Below the pieces are notes generated by a model. The model did no database searches. It had not been told where the DNA came from and worked only from the letters and a program-made list of their open reading frames with translations. 38,963 nt of DNA, taken from positions 1 through 38,963 of the forward strand of contig NZ_JABUXU010000026.1 of NCBI RefSeq assembly GCF_014897675.1, in the 5' to 3' direction. Source of the DNA: Advenella sp. FME57 (GTDB taxonomy: Bacteria > Pseudomonadota > Gammaproteobacteria > Burkholderiales > Burkholderiaceae_B). Of the stretch, positions 1 to 7,720 are shown piece after piece; position 1 is the stretch's first letter; each line of letters opens with the position of its first letter. The position numbers and the translations under genes were made by a program.

Positions 1-137
1 GCGACCGTGAAATGATTTAACAAATCCACACCGAGGCTCGCCTGGCAGGCCATAGCTGGTGCAGTGGATATGTGCACGGGCGTCTAGTCGACAAACGACG
101 CGGATACCCGCATTTTTAAGCACCTTAAAAAGACTGG

Positions 138-160
138 AGACAGGCGATGCCTGTCTTTTT
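138..160 (+). terminator. Intrinsic terminator
   Basis: An 8-bp perfect stem (AGACAGGC at 138-145, GCCTGTCT at 149-156) with a 3-nt loop is followed directly by a T run. This is a textbook rho-independent terminator in the plus direction. A-rich sequence at 127-131 suggests it may also work on the minus strand. It implies transcription entering from beyond the left edge. Confidence 0.8.
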
Positions 161-334
161 CTCGAAACGCTCCTTTTTATCTGGTTCGCTCCTCTGCGAC
201 AAGGCCTGCCGCTGCGGCTAACTGGTGTACATCGTCTATGCCAAATGCAAAAGGATTGCGATCATATGACACATTTGACGTACTCCCGTGGCTGTTGATC
301 AGCGCCGTTCCTCACTGCCAGCACTCGCCTGTTT

Positions 335-353
335 GCTAATGATAATTATTCGC
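335..353. promoter_or_regulatory. Fur-box-like site upstream of Mn exporter promoter
   Basis: The sequence GCTAATGATAATTATTCGC matches the classical 19-bp Fur consensus at 15 of 19 positions by eye. It lies about 55 bp upstream of the -10 of the riboswitch transcript, rather far for simple repression. It could serve a Fur or Mur-type regulator or be a chance match in AT-rich DNA. Confidence 0.35.
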
Positions 354-408
354 ATTTTATATTTCCATATACTTTCTACGGTTTATCCCGTTACGGTAAA
401 AGGTCCGA

Positions 409-414
409 TATAAT
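409..414 (+). promoter_or_regulatory. Probable -10 element of the GDT1 exporter transcript
   Basis: A perfect TATAAT lies 12 nt upstream of the first conserved block of the riboswitch, which places the transcript start near 420. No good -35 hexamer is visible at 16-18 bp, so the promoter may depend on an activator or be weak at the -35. Confidence 0.5.
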
Positions 415-423
415 TTAGCCATC

Positions 424-518
424 ATTGGGGAGTAGCCGCTCATTTTCCTGAGGTTTACGTCAACATACTTGATGCGTGCATCATGGCGTAGACAGCGATA
501 TCGCTTGGCAAGACCTTT
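424..518 (+). promoter_or_regulatory. yybP-ykoY manganese riboswitch (aptamer)
   Basis: The conserved 5' block GGGGAGTAGC is at 427-436, an internal CGTCAACATAC block at 458-468, and the conserved 3' block GCAAGACC at 508-515. Order and spacing match the yybP-ykoY class, which senses Mn2+ and raises expression of Mn exporters. The downstream gene encodes a GDT1/UPF0016 protein, a known partner of this riboswitch class. A second, independent copy precedes the TerC gene at 7612-7712. Confidence 0.88.
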
Positions 519-559
519 GATCACTTTTTTTCGTTATGGCCGGAGAAAAAAGGTGATCA
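518..559 (+). promoter_or_regulatory. Expression-platform hairpin of the Mn riboswitch
   Basis: A 14-bp stem with one G:U pair joins 518-531 (TGATCAC plus seven T) to 546-559 (AAAAAAG plus GTGATCA). The 5' arm begins right after the conserved GCAAGACC block, so it can compete with aptamer closure. No T run follows, so control may be translational or use another exit. The A/U-rich inner stem is unusual. Confidence 0.6.
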
Positions 560-590
560 TTCGTCTATTGTCCGGTCGCGGTATTGATTC

Positions 591-1169
591 ATGCAAACCC
601 TTCTGCTTTCCACCGGCGTGGTTACGCTGGCCGAAATCGGCGATAAAACGCAACTACTTGCCTTCATTCTGGCAACCCGGTTCAAAAAACCCATCCCTAT
701 TATTCTTGGCATTCTGTGTGCCACCATCGTCAATCACGCACTGGCCGGTGCAGTGGGCGCCTGGATTACCACTGCCATCAGCCCGCAAGCACTGCGCTGG
801 ATACTGGGCATTTCTTTTATTGCCATGGCTGCATGGACCATGATTCCCGATAAAATAGACGAGGAAGAAGCGCCGCTGGGCAGAAAATTCGGCGTATTTG
901 GTGCGACCCTGATAACCTTTTTCCTGGCAGAAATGGGCGATAAAACACAATTGGCCACAGTCGCCCTGGCGGCCAAAAGCGCATTTCCGATTGAAGTGGT
1001 CATCGGCACAACCCTGGGCATGATGATTGCAGACGTACCCGCGGTAATCCTGGGCAAACAGCTGGGCCAGCGCGTATCCATGAAGCTGGTACACACAATC
1101 GCGGCCTGTATTTTCCTGGTGCTGGGCATTGCTACCCTGCTTGGCGCCGGGTCTGGCTGGGGGTTCTGA
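591..1169 (+). CDS. GDT1/UPF0016 (TMEM165) family manganese exporter
   Basis: A membrane protein of 192 residues, predicted to export Mn2+ (or exchange Mn2+/Ca2+ for H+) across the inner membrane. It has the two inverted family repeats: the signature E-x-GDKT occurs at residues 15-20 (EIGDKT) and again at 114-119 (EMGDKT), each at the start of a hydrophobic domain, with an acidic linker (DKIDEEEA) between the halves. Length and architecture are typical. An in-frame stop two codons upstream fixes the ATG at 591. The ribosome binding site is weak, which fits control by the leader. The gene is alone, preceded by a Mn riboswitch and followed by a terminator. Substrate is inferred from family plus riboswitch. 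Confidence 0.92.
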   Translation: MQTLLLSTGVVTLAEIGDKTQLLAFILATRFKKPIPIILGILCATIVNHALAGAVGAWITTAISPQALRWILGISFIAMAAWTMIPDKIDEEEAPLGRKFGVFGATLITFFLAEMGDKTQLATVALAAKSAFPIEVVIGTTLGMMIADVPAVILGKQLGQRVSMKLVHTIAACIFLVLGIATLLGAGSGWGF

Positions 1170-1245
1170 CTCTGTTGCTCAAGCGCCATGTTTTACGCTA
1201 TATGCAGTGGATGATAAGATTGTGTCGCACCTGTCGTGACAAGGC

Positions 1246-1292
1246 GCAAGCACGAATCAGATTAACCGGACTCGTGCTTGCCTGAATTTTAT
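1246..1292 (+). terminator. Terminator after the GDT1 exporter gene
   Basis: A perfect 10-bp inverted repeat, GCAAGCACGA (1246-1255) and TCGTGCTTGC (1272-1281), can be extended by a few pairs across a bulged C. It is followed by a T-rich tract (AATTTTATTT). It ends the riboswitch-exporter transcript before the DUF1801 gene. Confidence 0.7.
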
Positions 1293-1353
1293 TTGCAATA
1301 GCGTCTCGTCAGGCGACGTATCTAACCAAACATGAAAAGACAGGAGTGCAGTC

Positions 1354-1857
1354 ATGGCCAGTTCGAGAAAATCCACAACGGCTGCCCCCAAACCCAAAGC
1401 TCGGGCGGCACGCAAAGAAGAGCCCGACAACAGTACCGCGGCAAAGTCGGCACCAGAACACGTTGTTTTGCTTTCCGGCGGCAACCCCCAGATTCCCAAA
1501 GGATATGGCGATGCACCCGTGCAGGCATATATAAAGGCCATGCCCGGCTGGAAAAACGAGACCGGACGCCGACTTGATGCCCTTATCGAACACATCGTGC
1601 CGAGCGTAAACAAAGCCGTGAAATGGAACTCGCCCTTTTATGGTGTCAACGACGATGGGTGGTTTCTGAGCCTGCATTGCTTTACGAAATATATCAAGAT
1701 CACTTTTTTCCGCGGCACCTCGTTGCGGCCGATCCCGCCAGGAGAGTCCAAGCATAAGGAAGTGCGCTATCTGGATATTCGGGAAGGCGAATTTGATGAG
1801 CAGCAAATCAGCGACTGGATCCGGCAGGCCAGCCAACTGCCGGGAGAAAAGCTGTAG
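1354..1857 (+). CDS. DUF1801 (YdhG-like) protein
   Basis: A soluble protein of 167 residues. After a basic, low-complexity Lys/Ala/Pro N-terminus (about residues 1-35) comes a DUF1801 domain with the typical pattern 'AYIKAMPGWK...DALIEHIVP...AVKWNSPFYG...FLSLHCFTKYIKITFF'. The family includes the Bacillus YdhG/Fra protein, proposed as an iron chaperone, but most members have no proven role. The ATG at 1354 has an AGGAG 8-9 nt upstream. It stands alone between a terminator and the convergent deacylase gene. Function beyond the family is unknown. Confidence 0.85.
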   Translation: MASSRKSTTAAPKPKARAARKEEPDNSTAAKSAPEHVVLLSGGNPQIPKGYGDAPVQAYIKAMPGWKNETGRRLDALIEHIVPSVNKAVKWNSPFYGVNDDGWFLSLHCFTKYIKITFFRGTSLRPIPPGESKHKEVRYLDIREGEFDEQQISDWIRQASQLPGEKL

Positions 1858-1922
1858 CCGCAAGGGTCAAAGCGCGCGTTCAAATCCCTCTCCATCTACT
1901 GGAATCGGACGTCGCCCGGACA

Positions 1923-3371
1923 TTAATTTGAAGAACTCAAGCGGCGTGGCGTGAGCACCTTTCCCGGACGCAAAGCGCCTGTCTGTTTCCCATCCCAGAC
2001 CCTGACACCATTTACCCAGACCGCCTCGATGCCTTTGCTGGCTCTGATCGGGTTTTCAAACGTCGCCATATCGGCGACACTATCCGGATCAAACATAATG
2101 AGGTCTGCAAAGTAACCTTCGCGTATCAGGCCTCGCTCATGCAATCCGTAATTTTCAGCGGCAAGACCTGTCATTCGGTGGATTGCCTCCTGAAGTGTCA
2201 GCAATTTGCGCTCCCGTACCATCGTGCGCAACACGTTGGTAAACGTTCCCCACTGCCTGGGGTGAGGATGTGAGTCAAAAGGAAGCCCATCGGATCCAAC
2301 CATTGTCATCGGGAATTTGAAAATCCGACATACATCTTCTTCATCCATGAGAAAGTAGATAGCGCCTGCCGGACTCAGTCGCTCGAACGTCTCCTGCTCA
2401 TCCAATTGCCACTCGTTCATGATTTGACTGAAGTCCATGCCGGCCACTTCCGGATGATTCTGACACCATGTAATCATGGTGCGACGCGAGATACGGACCC
2501 GATCCAGACGCAGCATTGTCGAGGTAGCAGGGTAAGGGTGACAATCAAGGCAAACGGGCTGCAGCTGCGCAGCCTCAGCGATCATTTTCAGGGTTTCGCG
2601 TGACCGTCCGTGATTTTTCTCACCTGCCAGTTTGTGATGCGAAAAAACGACTCGACAGTCAATCGCTCGTCCAATTTCCAGCGCCTCTTGCATCGCCATA
2701 ACGATTTGATCCGCCTCGTCTCGCAAATGAGTTGCATATATGCCGCCGTGCTCTTTCATGGGCAAACACACATCGATAATTTCGTCTGTGGTTGCCGCCG
2801 CTGCTGGAGGATAAAAAGTACCGGTAGACACGCCGAATGCACCCGCTTGCAGGGCCTCTTTAAGCAATTGACGCATGGCCTGCCGCTCGGCAGGCCATGC
2901 AGCACACGATGTGTCGTTCATCACCCCAACCCGTAGCGTTGTATGACCTACCAACGGTATAACGTTAACGGCTGCTGGCGTAGCACGCAGCGCTTCAATC
3001 CAGGATTTGAACGAGGAAAAGCGAAAAAGATCCATCGGTCCCAGCAAGTCTAGCGGTTGTGGCACCGCCTTTCTGGCCAATGGCGCCAGACTGATGCCAC
3101 AATTTCCCGTTACCACTGTAGTAATGCCTTGCGATACCTTTGGCAACATGTCGGGATGCGCCAATAAATACCCATCATCATGAGTGTGGGAATCGATAAA
3201 ACCTGGTGCAATCATGTACCCGGTAGCATCAACTACCGACACATCCGAAGGATGCTGAAACTGCCCCAAGCAAACAATACGTTCACCATAGAGGCCAATG
3301 TCAGCTTCAAACGGCTCGTTTCCGCTTCCATCGATCAGTATTGCTCCCGCGATTACGGTGTCCATTTGCAT
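1923..3371 (-). CDS. N-acyl-D-amino-acid deacylase (D-aminoacylase family)
   Basis: An amidohydrolase-superfamily enzyme of 482 residues, expected to release D-amino acids from N-acyl-D-amino acids in the cytoplasm. Visible features are the HTHDD metal motif (residues 62-66), the family-specific GNCG with Cys91, an SHHK segment in mid-protein and a C-terminal GSDG with the catalytic-type Asp, in the order seen in Alcaligenes D-aminoacylases. The frame is open upstream to a TTG at 3404, but ATG 3371 has an AGGAA 6 nt ahead and fits family starts; ATG 3365 is a weaker option. It follows a Bug receptor gene by 29 nt in one operon. A D-hydantoinase-like activity on related substrates cannot be excluded. 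Confidence 0.88.
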   Translation of the reverse strand: MQMDTVIAGAILIDGSGNEPFEADIGLYGERIVCLGQFQHPSDVSVVDATGYMIAPGFIDSHTHDDGYLLAHPDMLPKVSQGITTVVTGNCGISLAPLARKAVPQPLDLLGPMDLFRFSSFKSWIEALRATPAAVNVIPLVGHTTLRVGVMNDTSCAAWPAERQAMRQLLKEALQAGAFGVSTGTFYPPAAAATTDEIIDVCLPMKEHGGIYATHLRDEADQIVMAMQEALEIGRAIDCRVVFSHHKLAGEKNHGRSRETLKMIAEAAQLQPVCLDCHPYPATSTMLRLDRVRISRRTMITWCQNHPEVAGMDFSQIMNEWQLDEQETFERLSPAGAIYFLMDEEDVCRIFKFPMTMVGSDGLPFDSHPHPRQWGTFTNVLRTMVRERKLLTLQEAIHRMTGLAAENYGLHERGLIREGYFADLIMFDPDSVADMATFENPIRASKGIEAVWVNGVRVWDGKQTGALRPGKVLTPRRLSSSN

Positions 3372-3400
3372 TTGGTTTTCCTGCCTCTGGTGTTCCCGGC

Positions 3401-4390
3401 TCAATTGAGCTTCTCAATGCCAGCCGTCTCGATAATCTGGCGCCACTTTCTGGTTTCCAAATCAATAAGGCGGGTAAATTGCTCTGGAGAGCCTCCCACC
3501 GGCTCCGCGCCCAATAAGGCGAGCCCCTTTAGCACCTCGGGCGCACGAAGTGCATTGCCCAGTGCCTTATTCAATGTCTGAATAATTTCGCCTGGCGTGC
3601 CTTTTGGCGCAACTACTCCGCCCCAGGCAACTGTTTCATAGCCTTTGACACCTGCTTCATCCAAAGTAGGTACCTCTGGTAATAGTTCCAACCGCTTCAG
3701 ACTACTGACCCCCAACGCCCGAACCTTACCGCTCTTGATCATCGGCATCGCCTCAGACGAGTTGGTGAACATAAAATCCAGTCGTCCGCCGACAAGATCC
3801 TGTAATGCTGCCGGCCCTCCCGTATAAGGAATAAACTGCACTTCAATCTTTGCCAGGCTTTTGAACAACTCGCCCCCCATATGCCCGGTTGTACCCACAC
3901 CCGAGGCGCCATAAGATAACTTGTTTGGCGCCTTACGGGCTTTTTCTATTAAATCGGTAACGCTTTTTACCGAGGAATCCGCAGGTACAATCAATACGTT
4001 GTATAAGTTAAACAGATGTATAACGGGCGCAAAATCGGCTTGCACATCGTAGTTCAGCGTATTGAACAGAGAGCGGTTAACTGCCAGCGTATTGATATTG
4101 CCATAACCAATGGTATAGCCATCCGCTGCTGCACGCTTTAACTGAACCATGCCAATGCTGCCTGCAGCGCCAGGGCGGTTTTCAACGACAAACGTCGCAT
4201 TCATCTGCTGCGAAACCTGGTTCATTACCAGCCGGGACAGTACGTCTGGCGATCCTCCCGCGGCAGAAGGCAAGACGAATGAAACGGGTTTTTGAGGCCA
4301 CTGTCCCGTTTCGGCATGAGCAAACGCCATCAGGCAAGAGGATGCGGACAGCATGAGTAAGGCCAGCACCTGCGGGATAATTCGAAACAT
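3401..4390 (-). CDS. Bug/TctC-family periplasmic solute-binding receptor
   Basis: A secreted protein of 329 residues with a Sec signal peptide (cleavage near AFAHA, about residue 26) and the Bug-family core: 'WPQKPVSFVLPSAAGGSPD', 'VENRPGAAGSIG' and 'YGASGVGTTGHMGGELF'. Bug receptors bind carboxylates, amino acids or amides and often work with a TctAB membrane pair encoded elsewhere. The ATG has AGGAG 7 nt upstream. It is first in the operon with the deacylase gene and divergent from a LysR gene, so an N-acylated or free D-amino acid is the likely ligand (inference). No tctAB is nearby. Confidence 0.9.
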   Translation of the reverse strand: MFRIIPQVLALLMLSASSCLMAFAHAETGQWPQKPVSFVLPSAAGGSPDVLSRLVMNQVSQQMNATFVVENRPGAAGSIGMVQLKRAAADGYTIGYGNINTLAVNRSLFNTLNYDVQADFAPVIHLFNLYNVLIVPADSSVKSVTDLIEKARKAPNKLSYGASGVGTTGHMGGELFKSLAKIEVQFIPYTGGPAALQDLVGGRLDFMFTNSSEAMPMIKSGKVRALGVSSLKRLELLPEVPTLDEAGVKGYETVAWGGVVAPKGTPGEIIQTLNKALGNALRAPEVLKGLALLGAEPVGGSPEQFTRLIDLETRKWRQIIETAGIEKLN

Positions 4391-4512
4391 AACGGTCTCC
4401 TGTTTTCATTTTATGCAGTGTCGCCTAGATTAGCACCGACACATAACAACCCCCTTATCGAAAAATATTGCCAAGCTATAATCCGACGTTATCGATAAAG
4501 ACTGGAAGCCTT
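4391..4512. promoter_or_regulatory. Divergent promoter region between Bug receptor and LysR genes
   Basis: This 122-bp gap holds the divergent promoters. A perfect 10-bp palindrome TTATCGATAA lies at 4489-4498, with a related CTTATCG at 4454-4460. Both are candidate half-sites for the LysR regulator (family pattern T-N11-A). The palindrome is only 14 nt from the LysR ATG, as expected for autoregulation. Confidence 0.4.
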
Positions 4513-5454
4513 ATGGAAAATGACGATTTTTCTGACTATATGGGTGCAGATGCCGGTCATGCCCGACCACCGCTGAGTCTTCGGCAAATCGAGGTTTTTC
4601 GCACCATTATGGTCGCCGGCTCGATCAGTAATGCCGGCCGGGCACTGCACGTGTCCCAGCCTGCCATCAGCAGAGTCCTTGCTCTGACGGAAAGCAGACT
4701 TGGCTACCTGCTTTTTGAGCGGTCTCGCAATGGACTGCATCCGACCCCTGAGGCAAGACGTTTATACACGCAAGTAGAAGAGGTCTATAACACTGTGCAG
4801 CGAGTAAATAGTCTTGCTGCATCCCTGGGCAACGATGGGTCAGGGCAACTGAAAATTATCTCAAGCGCCACTTTTGGTCAGAAACTGATTCCGCAGGCGC
4901 TCGCATATTTCAGAGCCAGCAACCAAAGCGCCAACGTCGACCATCGAAATGTCACGTTCGATGAGCAGGTTGCCTATTTTCTGAGCGGACAGGCAGATAT
5001 CGGCATTTCGATGAACGCATCGGATCATCCGCATTTGAGCTCAGTGAAAATTGGAGAGCAACCAATTGTCTGTATCGTTCCAAAAGACCATCCGCTTGCC
5101 AATCATGAGGTGATTGCGCCACATGATTTTACAAACGCTGCCTGGATAGGCTATCCGCAAAACACCCCACTGGCCAATGCACTATTGAACTTCTTTGGAG
5201 AACACGGCGCCAATTGTCCTGCAGCAATAGAGGTACGTTCCCCTGTCAGCGCCTACGCCTTCGTCCTCCAGGGACTGGGGCCTGCTCTCGTAGACCGCAG
5301 TTGCCTGCCCGGCGAGAACGAATCCATTATTATCAAACCGATATCGCCCGCAGCCACGATAGAAATTTGGGTGACCCGGTCCAATCTGAGTCCATTGCCC
5401 TTACTGGCTCGCCGCTTCGTTGCCGCTCTAAAAAAGACCTTGTCGCAGCAATAA
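4513..5454 (+). CDS. LysR-family regulator of the D-amino-acid cluster
   Basis: A transcription regulator of 313 residues. The N-terminal winged helix-turn-helix is at about residues 20-80 ('LSLRQIEVFRTIMVAGSISNAGRALHVSQPAISR'), followed by a periplasmic-binding-like effector domain. The frame is open to a TTG at 4468, but ATG 4513 has GGAAG a few bases upstream and the better context. It is divergent from the Bug-deacylase operon and followed, 208 bp on, by the N-carbamoyl-D-amino-acid hydrolase, so it probably controls one or both. The effector is probably a D-amino acid or its acyl/carbamoyl form (inference). Confidence 0.88.
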   Translation: MENDDFSDYMGADAGHARPPLSLRQIEVFRTIMVAGSISNAGRALHVSQPAISRVLALTESRLGYLLFERSRNGLHPTPEARRLYTQVEEVYNTVQRVNSLAASLGNDGSGQLKIISSATFGQKLIPQALAYFRASNQSANVDHRNVTFDEQVAYFLSGQADIGISMNASDHPHLSSVKIGEQPIVCIVPKDHPLANHEVIAPHDFTNAAWIGYPQNTPLANALLNFFGEHGANCPAAIEVRSPVSAYAFVLQGLGPALVDRSCLPGENESIIIKPISPAATIEIWVTRSNLSPLPLLARRFVAALKKTLSQQ

Positions 5455-5662
5455 TGCCGATTCCGATATCAAATTTTGTCTGCAGCCCATAACCTTTGAC
5501 TATCGACGTTGTCGCCTGCCCTTCTACACCACCTTGCACCAACGCCAATAGGGGAAAGACTCTCACCCAACCGGTGATTGCATTTAAACGATACGGACTG
5601 CCGACACACGCCCTATTTACGACAACCGCAATACGATGGCATGATTCACTTCATCATCTATA

Positions 5663-6616
5663 GTGGACGCATATATCTTGAAAGATCATCCTACTCGCAC
5701 TCTTGGAATCGCCGTTGCCCAGCTTGGTGGCATAAACCTTGACGATACTCGTCAATCGGTCGTCAACCGCTTGATTGAAATGCTCAAAGAAGCACACGGG
5801 CGTGGTGCAAACCTGATTGTTTTCCCGGAGTTAGCATTAACCACTTTTTTCCCTCGATACTGGATGGACGAAAATGAAGCGCAAGCGCGTTTTTTTGAAC
5901 AGAGCATGCCTAATCCGTCCGTACAACCTCTGTTTGATGAAGCCAGAAAACGCAAGATCGCATTTTATCTAGGTTATGCAGAGCTCACACCGGAAGGTAC
6001 TCCCTACAATAGCGCGATACTGGTCAATGAAAAAGGGGAAATAGTTGGCAAATATAGAAAAATTCATTTGCCAGGGCACGATGATCACAAAATGGATGCT
6101 CCGTTTCAACATCTGGAAAAGAAATTCTTCCAGGTTGGAGACAAGACATTTGGCGTATGGGAGGCCATGGGCGCCAATATTGGCATGTGTTTGTGCAATG
6201 ACCGCCGCTGGTCCGAAACCTGGCGCGTCATGGCTTTGCAAAACGCCGAGGTCATCGTGCTAGGGTATAACACGCCCTCGCAGAATATCCATTGGCCGGA
6301 ACCGGTTCATCTGCGAATGCATCATCATTTGATTACACTGCAGGCCAGCGCATACCAGAATAGCGTGTGGGCTGCGGCGGCGGCCAAATGCGGATCGGAG
6401 GACGGCCATCACATGATAGGGGGATCCGTGATCGTTGCGCCCACAGGTGAGATCGTTGCACAAGCGAGCACAGAAGAAGACGAGGTAATCACCGTTAAAG
6501 CGGATCTGGCGCTGGCAGACGTATTCCGCAAGAATGTGTTCAATTTTGAAAACCACCGACGGCCCGAATTTTACGGACTGATTACGCGAAGAACTGGCCG
6601 CGGCAGGCCGCTTTAA
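5663..6616 (+). CDS. N-carbamoyl-D-amino-acid hydrolase (nitrilase superfamily)
   Basis: A cytoplasmic amidohydrolase of 317 residues, expected to cleave N-carbamoyl-D-amino acids to the D-amino acid, CO2 and ammonia. It has the nitrilase triad: Glu56 in VFPELALTTFFPR, Lys133 in KYRKIHLPGH, and Cys178 in CLCNDRRW. It also has the family patches 'PFQHLEK', 'GYNTP', 'HHL', 'SAYQNSVWAAAAAK' and 'HRRPEFYGLI', close to Agrobacterium DCase. The start is uncertain: GTG 5663 gives a short N-terminal extension and has no clear ribosome binding site; TTG 5678 is another option. Its position beside the deacylase and LysR genes supports a D-amino-acid salvage or hydantoin pathway, although no hydantoinase or racemase is in the window. 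Confidence 0.9.
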   Translation: MDAYILKDHPTRTLGIAVAQLGGINLDDTRQSVVNRLIEMLKEAHGRGANLIVFPELALTTFFPRYWMDENEAQARFFEQSMPNPSVQPLFDEARKRKIAFYLGYAELTPEGTPYNSAILVNEKGEIVGKYRKIHLPGHDDHKMDAPFQHLEKKFFQVGDKTFGVWEAMGANIGMCLCNDRRWSETWRVMALQNAEVIVLGYNTPSQNIHWPEPVHLRMHHHLITLQASAYQNSVWAAAAAKCGSEDGHHMIGGSVIVAPTGEIVAQASTEEDEVITVKADLALADVFRKNVFNFENHRRPEFYGLITRRTGRGRPL

Positions 6617-6659
6617 GCGATCCGAAACAAACTGGGCGACGACCCCGCCAGGATACCGG

Positions 6660-6686
6660 CACAGGCGACCACCAAGACCGCCTGTG
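6660..6686. terminator. Hairpin between convergent hydrolase and TerC genes
   Basis: A perfect 8-bp inverted repeat, CACAGGCG (6660-6667) and CGCCTGTG (6679-6686), sits in the 93-bp gap between two convergent genes. No T run follows on either strand, so it is at most a weak bidirectional terminator or an mRNA 3' end stabiliser. Confidence 0.4.
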
Positions 6687-6709
6687 TCGTTGCCAGTACA
6701 GCTGCTGCG

Positions 6710-7420
6710 TTATGCCTGCTTTGCAGATACCACTTTCTTGCGTCGCGCCAGCCAGCTTCCGACCAACGCGACCAGCAAGGCGCCACCGACTTCAACGGCG
6801 ATCTTGACCGTACCGGTGACTTCGCCGAAACGCTCTATCACAACCTGGTCACTGACCAACATGCCACCTGCGATCCAGCCCAGCAATGCTGCACCGAAAA
6901 GCACCACGCCGGGATAATGATCAATAAGTTTCAACACCAGTGTGCTGCCCCAGATGATGATAGGCACGCTGATAATCAGACCCGCAATAACCAGCCCCGT
7001 CTGATGATCTGCGTGCGCACTCTGCGCCGCGCCGGCAATCGCAATGACGTTATCCAGGCTCATGACAAAGTCCGCGATGATAATCGTCTTTACCGCAGAC
7101 AAGACCGACGCGCCGCCATCGATCTTGTCATGCCCATCATCGTCCGGGATGAGCAGCTTGATCCCGATCCAGATGAGCAGCAAGCCGCCCACAATCTTGA
7201 GATAGGGAATCGTCAATAGTGTCAATGCAAATGTAATGAGCACGACCCGAAGAATGATCGCACCGGCAGTGCCCCACAAAATTCCCTGCATGCGCTGCTT
7301 TTTCGGCAGGTTACGGCAGGCCAGCGCAATCACAACCGCATTATCACCACCCAGCAGGATATCAATCATGATAATTTGAAAGACCGCTGTCCAGCTCAGA
7401 GTCTGAAAAAATTCAAGCAT
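6710..7420 (-). CDS. TerC-family membrane protein, probable Mn exporter (Alx/YkoY-like)
   Basis: An inner-membrane protein of 236 residues with seven or so hydrophobic segments. The TerC signatures are present: 'DILLGGDNAVVIALA' near residue 20 and 'DFVMSLDNVIAIAG' near residue 113, an internal repeat with acidic residues that bind the metal. The open frame extends to 7561, but that extension runs through the leader terminator, whereas ATG 7420 has GGTGAA just upstream and a normal TerC N-terminus. TerC proteins under yybP-ykoY riboswitches export Mn2+ (E. coli Alx is an example). It is monocistronic, with its own promoter, riboswitch and leader terminator (7478-7748). Confidence 0.92.
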   Translation of the reverse strand: MLEFFQTLSWTAVFQIIMIDILLGGDNAVVIALACRNLPKKQRMQGILWGTAGAIILRVVLITFALTLLTIPYLKIVGGLLLIWIGIKLLIPDDDGHDKIDGGASVLSAVKTIIIADFVMSLDNVIAIAGAAQSAHADHQTGLVIAGLIISVPIIIWGSTLVLKLIDHYPGVVLFGAALLGWIAGGMLVSDQVVIERFGEVTGTVKIAVEVGGALLVALVGSWLARRKKVVSAKQA

Positions 7421-7477
7421 AAGTTCACCCGGAATCCAATAATATAAAAATTCGAATTGAATATGGATCGGCCCGTT

Positions 7478-7508
7478 CTGGCAGCACGACAGGGTGACGT
7501 GCTGCCAG
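7478..7508 (-). promoter_or_regulatory. Strong hairpin in the TerC leader
   Basis: A perfect 11-bp inverted repeat (CTGGCAGCACG at 7478-7488, CGTGCTGCCAG at 7498-7508) with a 9-nt loop. It lies between the leader terminator and the TerC start codon. On the minus strand no T run follows, so it is probably a structure affecting RNA stability or translation rather than a terminator. Confidence 0.55.
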
Positions 7509-7530
7509 CCAATACAGAAAGTATCGACAG

Positions 7531-7570
7531 AAACGAAAATGGCCTGATCCGTTAAGGACACAGGCCATTT
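7531..7570 (-). terminator. Leader terminator of the TerC riboswitch
   Basis: Read on the minus strand, AAATGGCCTG pairs with CAGGCCATTT (7561-7570 with 7537-7546) around a 14-nt loop and is followed by TTCGTTT. It lies 40 nt downstream of the aptamer and 110 nt upstream of the TerC ATG, the expected place for transcriptional control by the Mn riboswitch. Confidence 0.75.
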
Positions 7571-7590
7571 ATTCTTAATCAGGATTTATG

Positions 7591-7615
7591 GACCTTGCCC
7601 TTTAATGGCAAGGTC
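7591..7615 (-). promoter_or_regulatory. Anti-aptamer hairpin overlapping the riboswitch 3' block
   Basis: On the minus strand GACCTTGCC (7615-7607) can pair perfectly with GGCAAGGTC (7599-7591). The 5' arm contains part of the conserved GCAAGACC block of the aptamer. This hairpin should exclude Mn-bound aptamer closure, and so is a good candidate for the switching helix. Confidence 0.6.
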
Positions 7616-7712
7616 TTGCTTACAACACCAGGTGTGTTGCCCGGGCACCGGGCGTCATGCCAAGGCATGACAGCCGTAATGACGATGCGGCGGCGGAAAG
7701 CTACTCCCCTTG
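7612..7712 (-). promoter_or_regulatory. yybP-ykoY manganese riboswitch (aptamer), TerC leader
   Basis: On the minus strand the conserved GGGGAGTAGC block is at 7709-7700 and the conserved GCAAGACC block at 7619-7612. Between them is the variable arm, which contains a nested ATGCC/GGCAT hairpin. The aptamer starts almost at the predicted transcript start and precedes a TerC-family gene, the commonest partner of this Mn2+-sensing class. Confidence 0.9.
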
Positions 7713-7720
7713 ATCGAATA

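Larger units (their letters stand above)
1..420. other. Intergenic region at the left edge, no gene recognised
   Basis: I see no credible coding sequence here. The one short open frame (59-298, plus) has no ribosome binding site and a composition unlike a protein. The stretch holds an intrinsic terminator (138-160), a Fur-box-like sequence (335-353) and a probable -10 element (409-414) for the riboswitch transcript. It probably separates an unseen transcription unit to the left from the manganese exporter unit. Confidence 0.6.

Noticed and set aside
59-298. Plus-strand open frame of 79 codons at the left edge
   Set aside because: It runs through an intrinsic terminator, has no ribosome binding site and no protein-like pattern.
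1309-1863. Minus-strand frame of 184 codons opposite DUF1801
   Set aside because: It is the antisense shadow of a gene with a recognisable domain and a good ribosome binding site.
7421-7561. N-terminal extension of the TerC frame
   Set aside because: It would translate the riboswitch terminator and the leader hairpin; the family N-terminus starts at 7420.
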